DNA of 16,577 nt from DYGT01 sp964607795 (GTDB lineage: Bacteria; Patescibacteriota; Microgenomatia; UBA8517), in contig CAZSLA010000020.1 of the NCBI GenBank assembly GCA_964607795.1, positions 1 through 16,577 of the forward strand, written 5' to 3'. Both the position numbers and the translations under genes were made by a program. The notes beneath the pieces were generated by a model that searched no databases, was not told the DNA's origin, and was given only the letters and a program-made list of their open reading frames with translations. This document shows positions 1 to 6,732 of the stretch, one piece after another; position 1 is the stretch's first letter; each line of letters opens with the position of its first letter.

Positions 1-2
1 AA

Positions 3-293
3 CTGGGGCACCTAAAAGAAAGCATTCTTCATATCAAGCACGAAACGTTAGCGGAAATGGTTGCCAAAACAAACGAGGGGAGTGAAATTGAAGCCGAGCT
101 TATGTTCAAAGCCGATCATCCCAAAATGACAGTTGGGCGCTTTGTTTCGGCAATGGCCAGAGAATTTTGGCTGCGCATGATCCGGCAGGCGGCATTTCTG
201 GATGGAGCAGAGGGGATGATGTACGCAATTTATCAAGTATTTAGCCGCTTCACAAGCTACGCCAAGCTTTGGGAAAGACAAATGAAAACATGA
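3..293 (+). CDS. WaaE/KdtX-like family 2 glycosyltransferase, C-terminal part (5' end outside window)
   Basis: Only the last 96 residues are present; the reading frame is open from the left edge (frame starting at base 3) to a TGA at 291-293. The segment carries the typical C-terminal signature of the LPS-core-type GT2 family (WaaE/KdtX-like, GT-A fold, cytoplasmic or peripheral). It has an I-x-H 'ILHIKHETL' stretch near residues 8-16, then a region with K and N (AKTNEGSEIEAELM), and then a helical end with FLDGAEGMMYA and a final YAKLWERQ. Family members normally follow the catalytic GT-A domain with this helical tail. The catalytic DxD part lies upstream, outside the window. An ATG inside the segment (base 57) would give a 78-residue protein without a catalytic domain, so I treat it as internal. 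The stop overlaps the next start (ATGA). A second gene of this family begins at 16298. Family assignment is good; the sugar transferred is unknown. Confidence 0.8.
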   Translation: MGHLKESILHIKHETLAEMVAKTNEGSEIEAELMFKADHPKMTVGRFVSAMAREFWLRMIRQAAFLDGAEGMMYAIYQVFSRFTSYAKLWERQMKT

Positions 294-1315
294 AAGCAGC
301 CATCTACAATCCTTATTTAAATACCATGGGCGGGGGGGAACGCTACACCTTGGCAGTTGCCCAGGCACTTTTGCAGGCGGATTACAAAGTGCATTTGGAA
401 TGGGAAGACAAGGCTATTTTGGCAAAGCTGGAGGCGAGGTTTTGCATTGATTTAAAAGATACACAGGTTATAGCGGACATTAAAAGGGGCGACGGCTACG
501 ATGTTTGCTTTTGGGTAAGCGACGGCAGTGTCCCGCTGCTACGGGCAAGAAAAAATTGGCTTCATTTTCAGGTACCTTTTAGAAAAGTTGGCGGCAAAAC
601 CTTGATCAATAAAATGAAATTTTTTCGCATCGCTAAAGTGATTTGCAATTCCCAATTTACCAAAAAAATTATTGACCAGGAATACGGAGTAAATAGTGTA
701 GTATTTTACCCACCCGTAGATATCAATAAGTTTAAAGCCAAGAAAAAAGAAAATATGATTTTATATGTTGGGCGGTTTTCTTCTCTCAAGCAGGCTAAAG
801 GACAGGAACATTTGCTAGAAGTTTTTAAGAAGGTTTATGACTCGGGACTTGCAGACTGGAAATTGGTGCTTGCCGGTGGGACAGAGGTGGGTGCTTCTGA
901 TATAGTTCCCAGGTTGCGGCAAAGCTTGGAAGGCTACCCCATCTCAATTGTTGAAAGCCCGGATTTTGCTGCTTTACAAGACTTATATGGAAAGGCAAAA
1001 GTTTTCTGGTCGGCAAGTGGGTACGGCGTTGATGAAGAAAAATACCCGGAGCTAGTGGAGCACTTTGGTATTAGCACTGTGGAGGCTATGGCGGCAAAAG
1101 CTGTGCCGATTGTTTACGCCGCGGGCGGGCAAAAAGAAATTGTGGACGACGGGCAAAATGGCTTTTTGTGGAATACTAAGTCCGGGCTCAAAGACAAGAC
1201 TATGAGGCTTGTTGCTAATACCAAAATGCTTCAGGACGTGGCCAAACAGGCTCAGGAAAAAAGCAAAGTTTACTCGTATGCAAGGTTTTTCCAGGAAATT
1301 CATTCACTTTTGTAA
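290..1315 (+). CDS. GT4-type (GT-B fold) glycosyltransferase
   Basis: Predicted 341-residue cytoplasmic glycosyltransferase that would move a sugar from a nucleotide donor to a lipid-linked or similar acceptor. The N-terminal Rossmann domain opens with MKAAIYNPYLNTMGGGERY. The GGGER loop (residues 14-18) after an NPY stretch resembles the ALG11-like branch of group 1 glycosyltransferases. The C-terminal donor domain has YVGRFSSLKQAKG near residue 165 and a classic EX7E motif (E257-HFGISTV-E265), followed by AMAAKAVPIVYAAGGQKEIV and NGFLW. The length is normal for GT4. I chose the ATG at 290 because it overlaps the upstream stop as ATGA and begins exactly at the usual N-terminal strand. A TTG at 269 would only add seven polar residues. 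There is no strong Shine-Dalgarno sequence, so translational coupling is likely. The 3' end overlaps the YfhO-family gene by 38 bases. A run of seven G (332-338) encodes part of the GGGE loop. Substrate is unknown. Confidence 0.88.
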   Translation: MKAAIYNPYLNTMGGGERYTLAVAQALLQADYKVHLEWEDKAILAKLEARFCIDLKDTQVIADIKRGDGYDVCFWVSDGSVPLLRARKNWLHFQVPFRKVGGKTLINKMKFFRIAKVICNSQFTKKIIDQEYGVNSVVFYPPVDINKFKAKKKENMILYVGRFSSLKQAKGQEHLLEVFKKVYDSGLADWKLVLAGGTEVGASDIVPRLRQSLEGYPISIVESPDFAALQDLYGKAKVFWSASGYGVDEEKYPELVEHFGISTVEAMAAKAVPIVYAAGGQKEIVDDGQNGFLWNTKSGLKDKTMRLVANTKMLQDVAKQAQEKSKVYSYARFFQEIHSLL

Positions 1316-3656
1316 AAAACATTGGCCGGTTTGGGTGCTTTTGTTGGTTGTATTATTGTTTTTTAGGAAAGTATTTTTAGGGCTGATCCCTTTTCCGGGG
1401 GATTTTGTTGTCGGTATTTATTATCCTTGGCTTGATTATAAATGGGGATTTGAAGCCGGCGTACCTGTTAAAAACCCGATTCTTGCAGATATACCTTCTT
1501 TTATTTTTCCAATGCAAACATTTGCTGTAGAACTATTAAAGCAAGGGGTTTGGCCTTTATGGAATCCTTATATATTGGGAGGCACACCGCTTTTAGCAAA
1601 TTTCCAATCTGCACCGTTTTCACCTACAGCAATATTTTATTTTATATTTAACGTTTTGGATGCCTGGACAATACAAATTATTGCTCAACATTATTTAGCA
1701 GCCTTGTTTACATATATCCTCCTTCGGCACTGGAATGCGTCAAAAATTGCAAGCGTTTTTGGTGGAATAGTTTATGCATTTTCGGGATTTAATATGATCT
1801 GGTCCGGGTGGAATGGTCATGCTTTGGGCGCGTCTTATATACCATTGATTTTATATTTTGAAGATAAAATAATAAACGGGAGAAGCAAATTTAGCGGGTT
1901 GGGTTTGTCTATTGTTTTTTGTTTGCAAATTTTTTCCGGATATCCACAAACTGTTATTTATACGGCAGTTGCTAGTTTATTGTTGTGGTTTTTATATTGC
2001 AGGAAAAGTACTGATTTTATTTATAAAACAGTTAAGCTCGGGTTTTATTTTTTATTGGGTTTAGGTTTATCTGCAATTCAGCTTTTACCGAGTATGGAAT
2101 TATTGGGCCTTTCTCAATGGACAGCCGAACCACACCCTTTTGAATGGGCGTTTTTACCGTTTGTAAAAACAATAACTTTTATCGCTCCTGATTTTTTTGG
2201 AAACCATGCGACAGGAAATTATTGGGGGCCACAGGATTATACCAGCAATACGGGTTTTTCCGGAGTAATTGCGTTTATGTTTGCTTTTTATGCTTTGCTT
2301 ACGTGGAGCAAGAGGAAAAAGTATGTTAATTACTCAGTAATTTTGCTTATTGTTACTTTTATTTTGGTTTATCCCACACCGATATCGGTATTTATGTGGA
2401 AGCACAATTTAGTTGGAATGCGTTCGTCTTCGGCACACCGCGGCTTAGTATTATTAAATTTGGCTGTGTCAATGCTTTGTGCGTATGGAGTAGATGCTTA
2501 TATAAAAGAAGAAAAAAAAATTAAAACCTTTTTGGCAGGTTTATTTACGGGAATAATCTTGGGAGTTTATTGTTTAATTAGCTTCTATTTATACAAAACA
2601 AACAACAATAACATAGATTATATTGTGGGTATGAGAAATTTGGTGTTTCCATGGGGGATTTTGGTGTTATCTTTATTAGTGCTTTTTATTACAAAAAAAT
2701 TAAAAAAATTTAACCTTTTTGGAATTTTTATAGTTTTTGTATTGGCAATCTTTGAACTGTTTCGTTTTGGATGGAAATTCACTTCTTTTGCTCCGCGCAA
2801 TTTTATATTCCCAACGACACCGGTAATAGAATTTTTAAAAAACCAAAAGCCACCATTTCGTGTAAGTTTGGGAGACTCAATACCCGTAAATTTACACATG
2901 TCATATGGGTTGGAAACATTAGGCGGTTATGAAACTATGCGACCGGAGAAAGCCTCTCGCTTTATAGCGGCACTTAACAACAATTCTAAAAACGCAAATC
3001 CTGCTGGCAGGTACGGCATAATCGATAATGACACAAGTCCGCTTCTTGCTTTGGCAAATACTAAGTATTATCTGGCGTTAAAAAAGAACAGCCAGGGAGA
3101 ACCAGACCCTGAAGGTGAGTTACCAGAAAGATTTTCGTCCGAGCGATTTAACCCGGTATTTGAAGACAAAAGTGTTGTAGTTTTTGAAGCAATTGATGCG
3201 CTCCCCAGAGCTTATATGGTATATGACTGGCAAATTACCAAAGGGTTGGACGCTTTTGATGTGCTTCTTAGTAGAGATTTTGAAATGGGTAAACAGGCGG
3301 TTATTGAAAAACATCCACCTATACAACCCGGAAAAGATACTAACTATCATGTAGATTTCAGAGAATATGGGCCACAAAATAGTGTGATAGCAATTGATAC
3401 AAATAGTCCTGGTATTTTAGTTATTTCAAATGCTAACTATCCTGGCTGGCGAGCCAAACTCGACGGCGCGGATGTAGAGATTTTTGATGCAAACTATGTC
3501 TTTCAAGGTGTGGCAGTTCCCGAGGGAAGGCATATATTATCTTTATACTATTATCCCGAATCGTTCAAGTATGCCATATTTTTAAGCATATTTTCTGGAT
3601 TTTTTGTCCTAACAACTTTAATTAGGTCTGCTATACTTGTTTGGAATGAGAGGTAA
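1278..3656 (+). CDS. YfhO-family GT-C membrane glycosyltransferase
   Basis: Predicted 792-residue polytopic membrane protein of the YfhO family, a GT-C enzyme class. In Bacillus, YfhO is proposed to transfer a sugar from a polyprenyl-phosphate carrier to lipoteichoic acid outside the cell. After TM1 (residues 17-34) the first outer loop carries PGD (D42), D71 and FPMQ, followed by the family hallmark PLWNPYILGGTPLLANFQS (93-111). About a dozen hydrophobic segments follow. A soluble domain starts near APRNF (about residue 505), then comes the C-terminal YPGWRAKLDG motif (about 720-730) and a last TM near 765-785. This is the full layout of the family. The open frame extends upstream to an ATG at 1209, but that would add 23 polar residues inside the GT4 gene; ATG 1278 puts the start just before TM1. 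The gene overlaps its neighbours on both sides (38 and 11 bases). It is visibly more AT-rich than the rest of the window. The sugar and acceptor cannot be inferred. Confidence 0.88.
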   Translation: MQGFSRKFIHFCKKHWPVWVLLLVVLLFFRKVFLGLIPFPGDFVVGIYYPWLDYKWGFEAGVPVKNPILADIPSFIFPMQTFAVELLKQGVWPLWNPYILGGTPLLANFQSAPFSPTAIFYFIFNVLDAWTIQIIAQHYLAALFTYILLRHWNASKIASVFGGIVYAFSGFNMIWSGWNGHALGASYIPLILYFEDKIINGRSKFSGLGLSIVFCLQIFSGYPQTVIYTAVASLLLWFLYCRKSTDFIYKTVKLGFYFLLGLGLSAIQLLPSMELLGLSQWTAEPHPFEWAFLPFVKTITFIAPDFFGNHATGNYWGPQDYTSNTGFSGVIAFMFAFYALLTWSKRKKYVNYSVILLIVTFILVYPTPISVFMWKHNLVGMRSSSAHRGLVLLNLAVSMLCAYGVDAYIKEEKKIKTFLAGLFTGIILGVYCLISFYLYKTNNNNIDYIVGMRNLVFPWGILVLSLLVLFITKKLKKFNLFGIFIVFVLAIFELFRFGWKFTSFAPRNFIFPTTPVIEFLKNQKPPFRVSLGDSIPVNLHMSYGLETLGGYETMRPEKASRFIAALNNNSKNANPAGRYGIIDNDTSPLLALANTKYYLALKKNSQGEPDPEGELPERFSSERFNPVFEDKSVVVFEAIDALPRAYMVYDWQITKGLDAFDVLLSRDFEMGKQAVIEKHPPIQPGKDTNYHVDFREYGPQNSVIAIDTNSPGILVISNANYPGWRAKLDGADVEIFDANYVFQGVAVPEGRHILSLYYYPESFKYAIFLSIFSGFFVLTTLIRSAILVWNER
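3629..3637 (+). promoter_or_regulatory. Possible extended -10 promoter element before the GT-C gene at 3646
   Basis: TGCTATACT fits the TGnTATAaT extended -10 pattern and ends 8 bases before the ATG at 3646. A 4/6 match to TTGACA (CTAACA, 3609-3614) lies 17 bases upstream. It sits within the last codons of the YfhO gene, so the match may be coding chance. If active, the transcript would have almost no leader. Confidence 0.3.
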
Positions 3657-5172
3657 ATTTATTTTTTTTCCCGTCATTTTTGCTTTAGCAATATTTTTGC
3701 GGGTGATGTTTTTGCCCCAAAATGTACTGACTTTTGGCTATGACCAGGCGCGTGATGCCTATGTGGTCAAAGAAATTATTGCCGGAGATCTCAAAATTTT
3801 GGGCCCACCCGCTTCCGCTTCGGGGCTATATCATGGCGTTTTGTATTATTATTTTTTAGTCCCTCCATATCTTGTATCAAACAACCCTGTAGCTGCGGCT
3901 TATTGGCTTGCTTTTTTTAATGCCCTTCTTGGAGTTATTGCGGTTTCGGCCCTTGCCTTTTTTATGACAAAAAAATGGGGAGCGGCAGCACTTGCTGGGC
4001 TTTTTTATGCCGTTTCTTTTGAGGCCACGCAATACGCTACCTGGCTCAGTAATCCGACAATTGCCATTGTAACCGTGCCCATTTTTTATTTAGGCCTGTG
4101 GCTTTGGATAACTAAAAAATACAAATATATGCCTGTTGTAACTGCAATAGGGCTGGGGTTTTCGGTGCAGGCTGAGGTGTTTTTGCTTTATCACACTGTG
4201 CCCCTTTGCTTGTGGCTTTGGCTAGCCCGAAAGAAAATTAGCAAAAGTGAAGTTATTCAGTTTATTTTTGTGGGCCTTTTATCCGTAAGTACGATGATTT
4301 TGACGGAAATCAAGTTTGGTTTTCAAGGGCTTGGTGGTTTGACAAGCCTGGTAAATACCGAAGGATCCATCCGCATGGCCAAAAGTTTCGGTGATTATTT
4401 GCTTTTGTTTTTAAATCAGATCGGTCGTGTGTTTGCCTATTCCACCTATCCCGGCAATGTCGGTTATGGGGCCTTTTTTGTATTTGTGCTCTTGGCAATT
4501 AGTTTAAGTAGCTGGCACAAAGCTAAGGACCGCAAGGCCATTGCCTGGCAACCGTTTCTAGCAACTTGGCTTTTAAGCCATTTAAGCGTGGTTTCTGTTG
4601 GTGGCACAAGCACGCCGTTTTTGCTTGTTGGCATCGGGCCGGCAGTTGCGGTTTTGCTGGGTATTATACTTGGGGGCATGTGGCAGTACGGTAAAAAAGT
4701 CGGGGTTTTTATTTTGGTGAGTTTAATAGTTATTGCCAATTTGTCTATGATTATGCGCGAAAATAAAAACGGCTCAACTATTTTTGCTATTCAGACGGAC
4801 ATGCTTTTGACTAGAGAGCTTGCGGCAATTGACTATACTTATACTGAAGCACAAGGTAATTTTGCCATTAATACAGTCACTTCCCCCTTGTGGGTCAACA
4901 CTGTTTGGTCATATTTATATAACTGGTATGGAATGGATAAATACGGCTATTTGCCATCCTGGAGAGGACGGGACCAGGTGGGAAGGCCGGGCAATAACCT
5001 ATCTGGTGAAGTTAAATCAGATCTTAGTTTCTTAATTCTTGAGCCTTCCGCGGGCATTCCCAGCAAATTTATCAACGACACAATTGCTTCTGAAGAAAGC
5101 CTTTCCGATTTAATAGACGAAAGAGCCTTTGGAGAAATCGTTGTCCAGAAAAGGAAATTAACCCATGAATAG
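3646..5172 (+). CDS. GT39-like GT-C membrane glycosyltransferase (YDQxRD type)
   Basis: Predicted 508-residue integral membrane protein of the GT39/PMT-related GT-C group. Such enzymes use polyprenyl-phosphate sugars on the extracytoplasmic side. TM1 covers residues 5-22 (FIFFPVIFALAIFLRVMF). The first outer loop has FGYDQARDAY, with D33, R36 and D37 where the family places its catalytic acidic residues. It is followed by LGPPASASGLYHGVLYYY (52-69), a pattern that replaces the KPPL motif of ArnT-like enzymes. A later WLSNPTIAI stretch corresponds to the second loop. About ten more hydrophobic segments follow, then a soluble tail of roughly 110 residues. It belongs to a different subgroup from the five paralogs downstream. 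The start at ATG 3646 overlaps the YfhO stop by 11 bases and sits directly before TM1. A TTG at 3637 would add three residues only. The gene overlaps the methyltransferase by 8 bases. Donor and acceptor are unknown. Confidence 0.82.
   Translation: MRGKFIFFPVIFALAIFLRVMFLPQNVLTFGYDQARDAYVVKEIIAGDLKILGPPASASGLYHGVLYYYFLVPPYLVSNNPVAAAYWLAFFNALLGVIAVSALAFFMTKKWGAAALAGLFYAVSFEATQYATWLSNPTIAIVTVPIFYLGLWLWITKKYKYMPVVTAIGLGFSVQAEVFLLYHTVPLCLWLWLARKKISKSEVIQFIFVGLLSVSTMILTEIKFGFQGLGGLTSLVNTEGSIRMAKSFGDYLLLFLNQIGRVFAYSTYPGNVGYGAFFVFVLLAISLSSWHKAKDRKAIAWQPFLATWLLSHLSVVSVGGTSTPFLLVGIGPAVAVLLGIILGGMWQYGKKVGVFILVSLIVIANLSMIMRENKNGSTIFAIQTDMLLTRELAAIDYTYTEAQGNFAINTVTSPLWVNTVWSYLYNWYGMDKYGYLPSWRGRDQVGRPGNNLSGEVKSDLSFLILEPSAGIPSKFINDTIASEESLSDLIDERAFGEIVVQKRKLTHE
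5151..5155 (+). promoter_or_regulatory. Shine-Dalgarno for the methyltransferase gene
   Basis: AAGGA lies 9 bases before ATG 5165, inside the end of the preceding gene. It supports this start and is one of the few clear ribosome binding sites in the window. Confidence 0.6.
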
Positions 5173-5815
5173 TTTGAAAGAATCGGCCGCACTGCATAAA
5201 AATGTCCCGCCGGATTGGTATTTTCAATCCATAAGAAGAAATTTGTTTCAACGTTTTTGGCACAGAAAGCGCTTTAAAGAAGTTAAAAAAAAGATCGAGC
5301 CCGCCAAAATAGTCCTTGATATCGGAAGCGCGGACGGCATCTTTAGCCGGGAGATTTTGGAAAAGACAAAGGCGGAAAAGCTCATCGGCATCGACGTTTT
5401 GCAAACATCAGTAGAATGGGCTAACAAGCACTGGCGGACCAAAAAAATGGAATTCAAACAGGCAGATGCCCACAAGCTGCCATTTCGTGCGCAAACTTTT
5501 GATGCTGTTTTTGCTTTGGAAGTGATGGAGCACGTGCACGACCCCAAAACCGTGCTTAAAGAAATCAAGCGGGTTTTAAAAAAAGACGGTTATGCTATTA
5601 TTTTGGTGCCGACGGATAGTGTGCTTTTTAGTATTATTTGGTGGTTTTTGACCAATTTTTGGTGGGCAAAAATCTGGAACGATTGCCATGTCCAGTCTTT
5701 TGATAAAAATAATAGGTTGAGTAAATTTGCAACAAAAGTCGGTTTTACAGTTGAAGCAGATAGCAAATTTGCCTGGGGGATGTTGAACCTTGTTAAAATT
5801 AGAAAACTTAAATGA
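5165..5815 (+). CDS. SAM-dependent class I methyltransferase (Methyltransf_11-like)
   Basis: Predicted 216-residue soluble methyltransferase. The SAM-binding motif I is VLDIGSADGIF (50-60). The acidic end of strand 2 is IGIDV (D77), followed by QADAHKLPF (99-107) as the adenine-contacting segment. FDAVFALEVMEHVHDP (112-127) matches the motif typical of Methyltransf_11 proteins. The region after motif III (IILVPTDSVLFSIIWWFLTNFWWAKIW) is unusually hydrophobic and aromatic and could lie on the membrane, as expected for an enzyme acting on a lipid-linked substrate. Among glycosyltransferases, such enzymes commonly O-methylate a sugar, sometimes capping a chain; that role here is inference from context. 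Start ATG 5165 overlaps the previous gene by 8 bases and has AAGGA at a good distance. The stop overlaps the next start as ATGA. A ubiquinone-type or small-molecule methyltransferase cannot be excluded from sequence alone. Confidence 0.85.
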   Translation: MNSLKESAALHKNVPPDWYFQSIRRNLFQRFWHRKRFKEVKKKIEPAKIVLDIGSADGIFSREILEKTKAEKLIGIDVLQTSVEWANKHWRTKKMEFKQADAHKLPFRAQTFDAVFALEVMEHVHDPKTVLKEIKRVLKKDGYAIILVPTDSVLFSIIWWFLTNFWWAKIWNDCHVQSFDKNNRLSKFATKVGFTVEADSKFAWGMLNLVKIRKLK

Positions 5816-6717
5816 AAGTAAGCGTCGTCATTCCTAATTGGAACGGCAAACATTTGCTGGCAAAGAATCTGCCGTCTGTTTTAGCAGCTAAAGAATTTAA
5901 GAAAAATAAGATTTTAGAAATAATCATAGTTGATGATTATTCCACCGACGGCTCGGTTAATTATCTGCAAAAGAGTTTCAAACAAGAAGTCCGCTTGATC
6001 AAGCAAACTAAAAACCGTGGCTTTAGCTACAGTGTAAATCACGGTGTGCGTATGGCCAAAGGGGATCTGGTGTGCTTATTAAATACCGATGTTTTGCCCA
6101 GTAAAAATTTTTTAGTAGCGGCTCTGCCTCATTTTAAAAATAAAAAAGTGTTTGCTGTGGGGTTTCACGAAAAAGGTGGGAGCTGGGGGTTGGCAAGTTT
6201 TATAAACGGATATATTCGCCACGCCCCGGGTAAAATCACCGATCAACCTCACCAGACTTTTTGGGTGAGCGGCGGAAGTGGGGTTTTTCGCCGCAAGCTT
6301 TGGATGGAACTCAAAGGCCTGGATGAGGAGCTTTTAAGCCCGTTTTATTGGGAAGATGTGGATCTGGGGTACAGGGCGCATAAACGGGGCTATGAACTTA
6401 TCTGGGAGCCCAAAGCTCGGGTTATTCACGAGCACGAAGCCTCTATTAACCCGAACCACTTCCAGCTTAAATATATAAATCAAATCAAAGAGCGAAATGA
6501 GCTTTTGCTAATTTGGAGAAATATTACCAGCAAGCGACTTTTCCGCAAGCACATTCGCGCGCTCTTAAGGCGGGTTCTCAGGCACCCGGGCTACGCACGC
6601 ATTGTTCATAAGGCCTGGCAAAAAAGAGGCTTGGTTTTAAAGAAACGTAAGCTTGAGGCCAAGCAAAGCAAAGTTTCGGATGAGGCTGTTTTTGCCAAAT
6701 TTAGCGGCCAAGTTTAG
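5812..6717 (+). CDS. Family 2 glycosyltransferase, rhamnosyltransferase-like
   Basis: Predicted 301-residue GT-A glycosyltransferase. The N-terminus MKVSVVIPNWNGKHLL is the standard first strand of GT2 enzymes. IIIVDDYSTDGS (37-48) binds the nucleotide, with D41 and D42. LLNTDV (89-94) provides the metal-binding position seen as N-x-D in the rhamnosyltransferase-like (WbbL) branch. SGGSGVFRR (153-161) and FYWEDVDLGYR (178-188) give the acceptor side and the catalytic ED pair. A histidine-containing VIHEHEAS (204-211) follows. The last 70 residues are strongly basic and helical (RALLRRVLRH, KKRKLEAK), which suggests contact with the inner leaflet. The product would be a cytoplasmic sugar transferase on a growing lipid-linked glycan. 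The start overlaps the methyltransferase stop (ATGA) with no Shine-Dalgarno, so coupling is likely. It is followed by a 15-base gap, the first true gap in the array. Sugar identity is not readable. Confidence 0.87.
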   Translation: MKVSVVIPNWNGKHLLAKNLPSVLAAKEFKKNKILEIIIVDDYSTDGSVNYLQKSFKQEVRLIKQTKNRGFSYSVNHGVRMAKGDLVCLLNTDVLPSKNFLVAALPHFKNKKVFAVGFHEKGGSWGLASFINGYIRHAPGKITDQPHQTFWVSGGSGVFRRKLWMELKGLDEELLSPFYWEDVDLGYRAHKRGYELIWEPKARVIHEHEASINPNHFQLKYINQIKERNELLLIWRNITSKRLFRKHIRALLRRVLRHPGYARIVHKAWQKRGLVLKKRKLEAKQSKVSDEAVFAKFSGQV

Positions 6718-6726
6718 TGATACAAT
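6718..6726 (+). promoter_or_regulatory. Probable extended -10 promoter for GT-C paralog A (leaderless)
   Basis: TGATACAAT matches the extended -10 pattern (TGn plus TACAAT) and lies in the 15-base gap after the GT2 stop codon. Six bases separate it from ATG 6733, so a transcript would start at or next to the start codon. The gene has no Shine-Dalgarno sequence upstream: the gap is T/A only. No good -35 is seen at 16-18 bases, which extended -10 promoters often tolerate. Confidence 0.55.
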
Positions 6727-6732
6727 TTTTAT

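Noticed and set aside
290..293. Recoded TGA (glycine) as in some CPR lineages
   Set aside because: TGA terminates several genes here at ATGA overlaps (291, 5813, 8446, 11366, 14651) and no long frame needs read-through.
48..368. Minus-strand open frames of 60-110 codons across the window (for example 48-368, 5072-5404, 8813-9139)
   Set aside because: They lie fully opposite well-supported plus-strand genes, show no recognisable domain and have low-complexity shadow composition.
1209..1277. Upstream ATG of the YfhO frame at 1209
   Set aside because: It would add 23 polar residues fully inside the GT4 coding region; ATG 1278 sits just before the first membrane segment.
2512..2520. A9 run in YfhO (and a T9 run at 9652-9660) as phase-variation tracts
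   Set aside because: A and T runs of this length are expected in AT-rich lysine- or phenylalanine-coding DNA; nothing else supports switching.
4820..5035. 71-codon plus-strand frame inside the GT-C gene at 3646
   Set aside because: It overlaps the coding frame of a clear membrane glycosyltransferase and has no ribosome binding site or family features.
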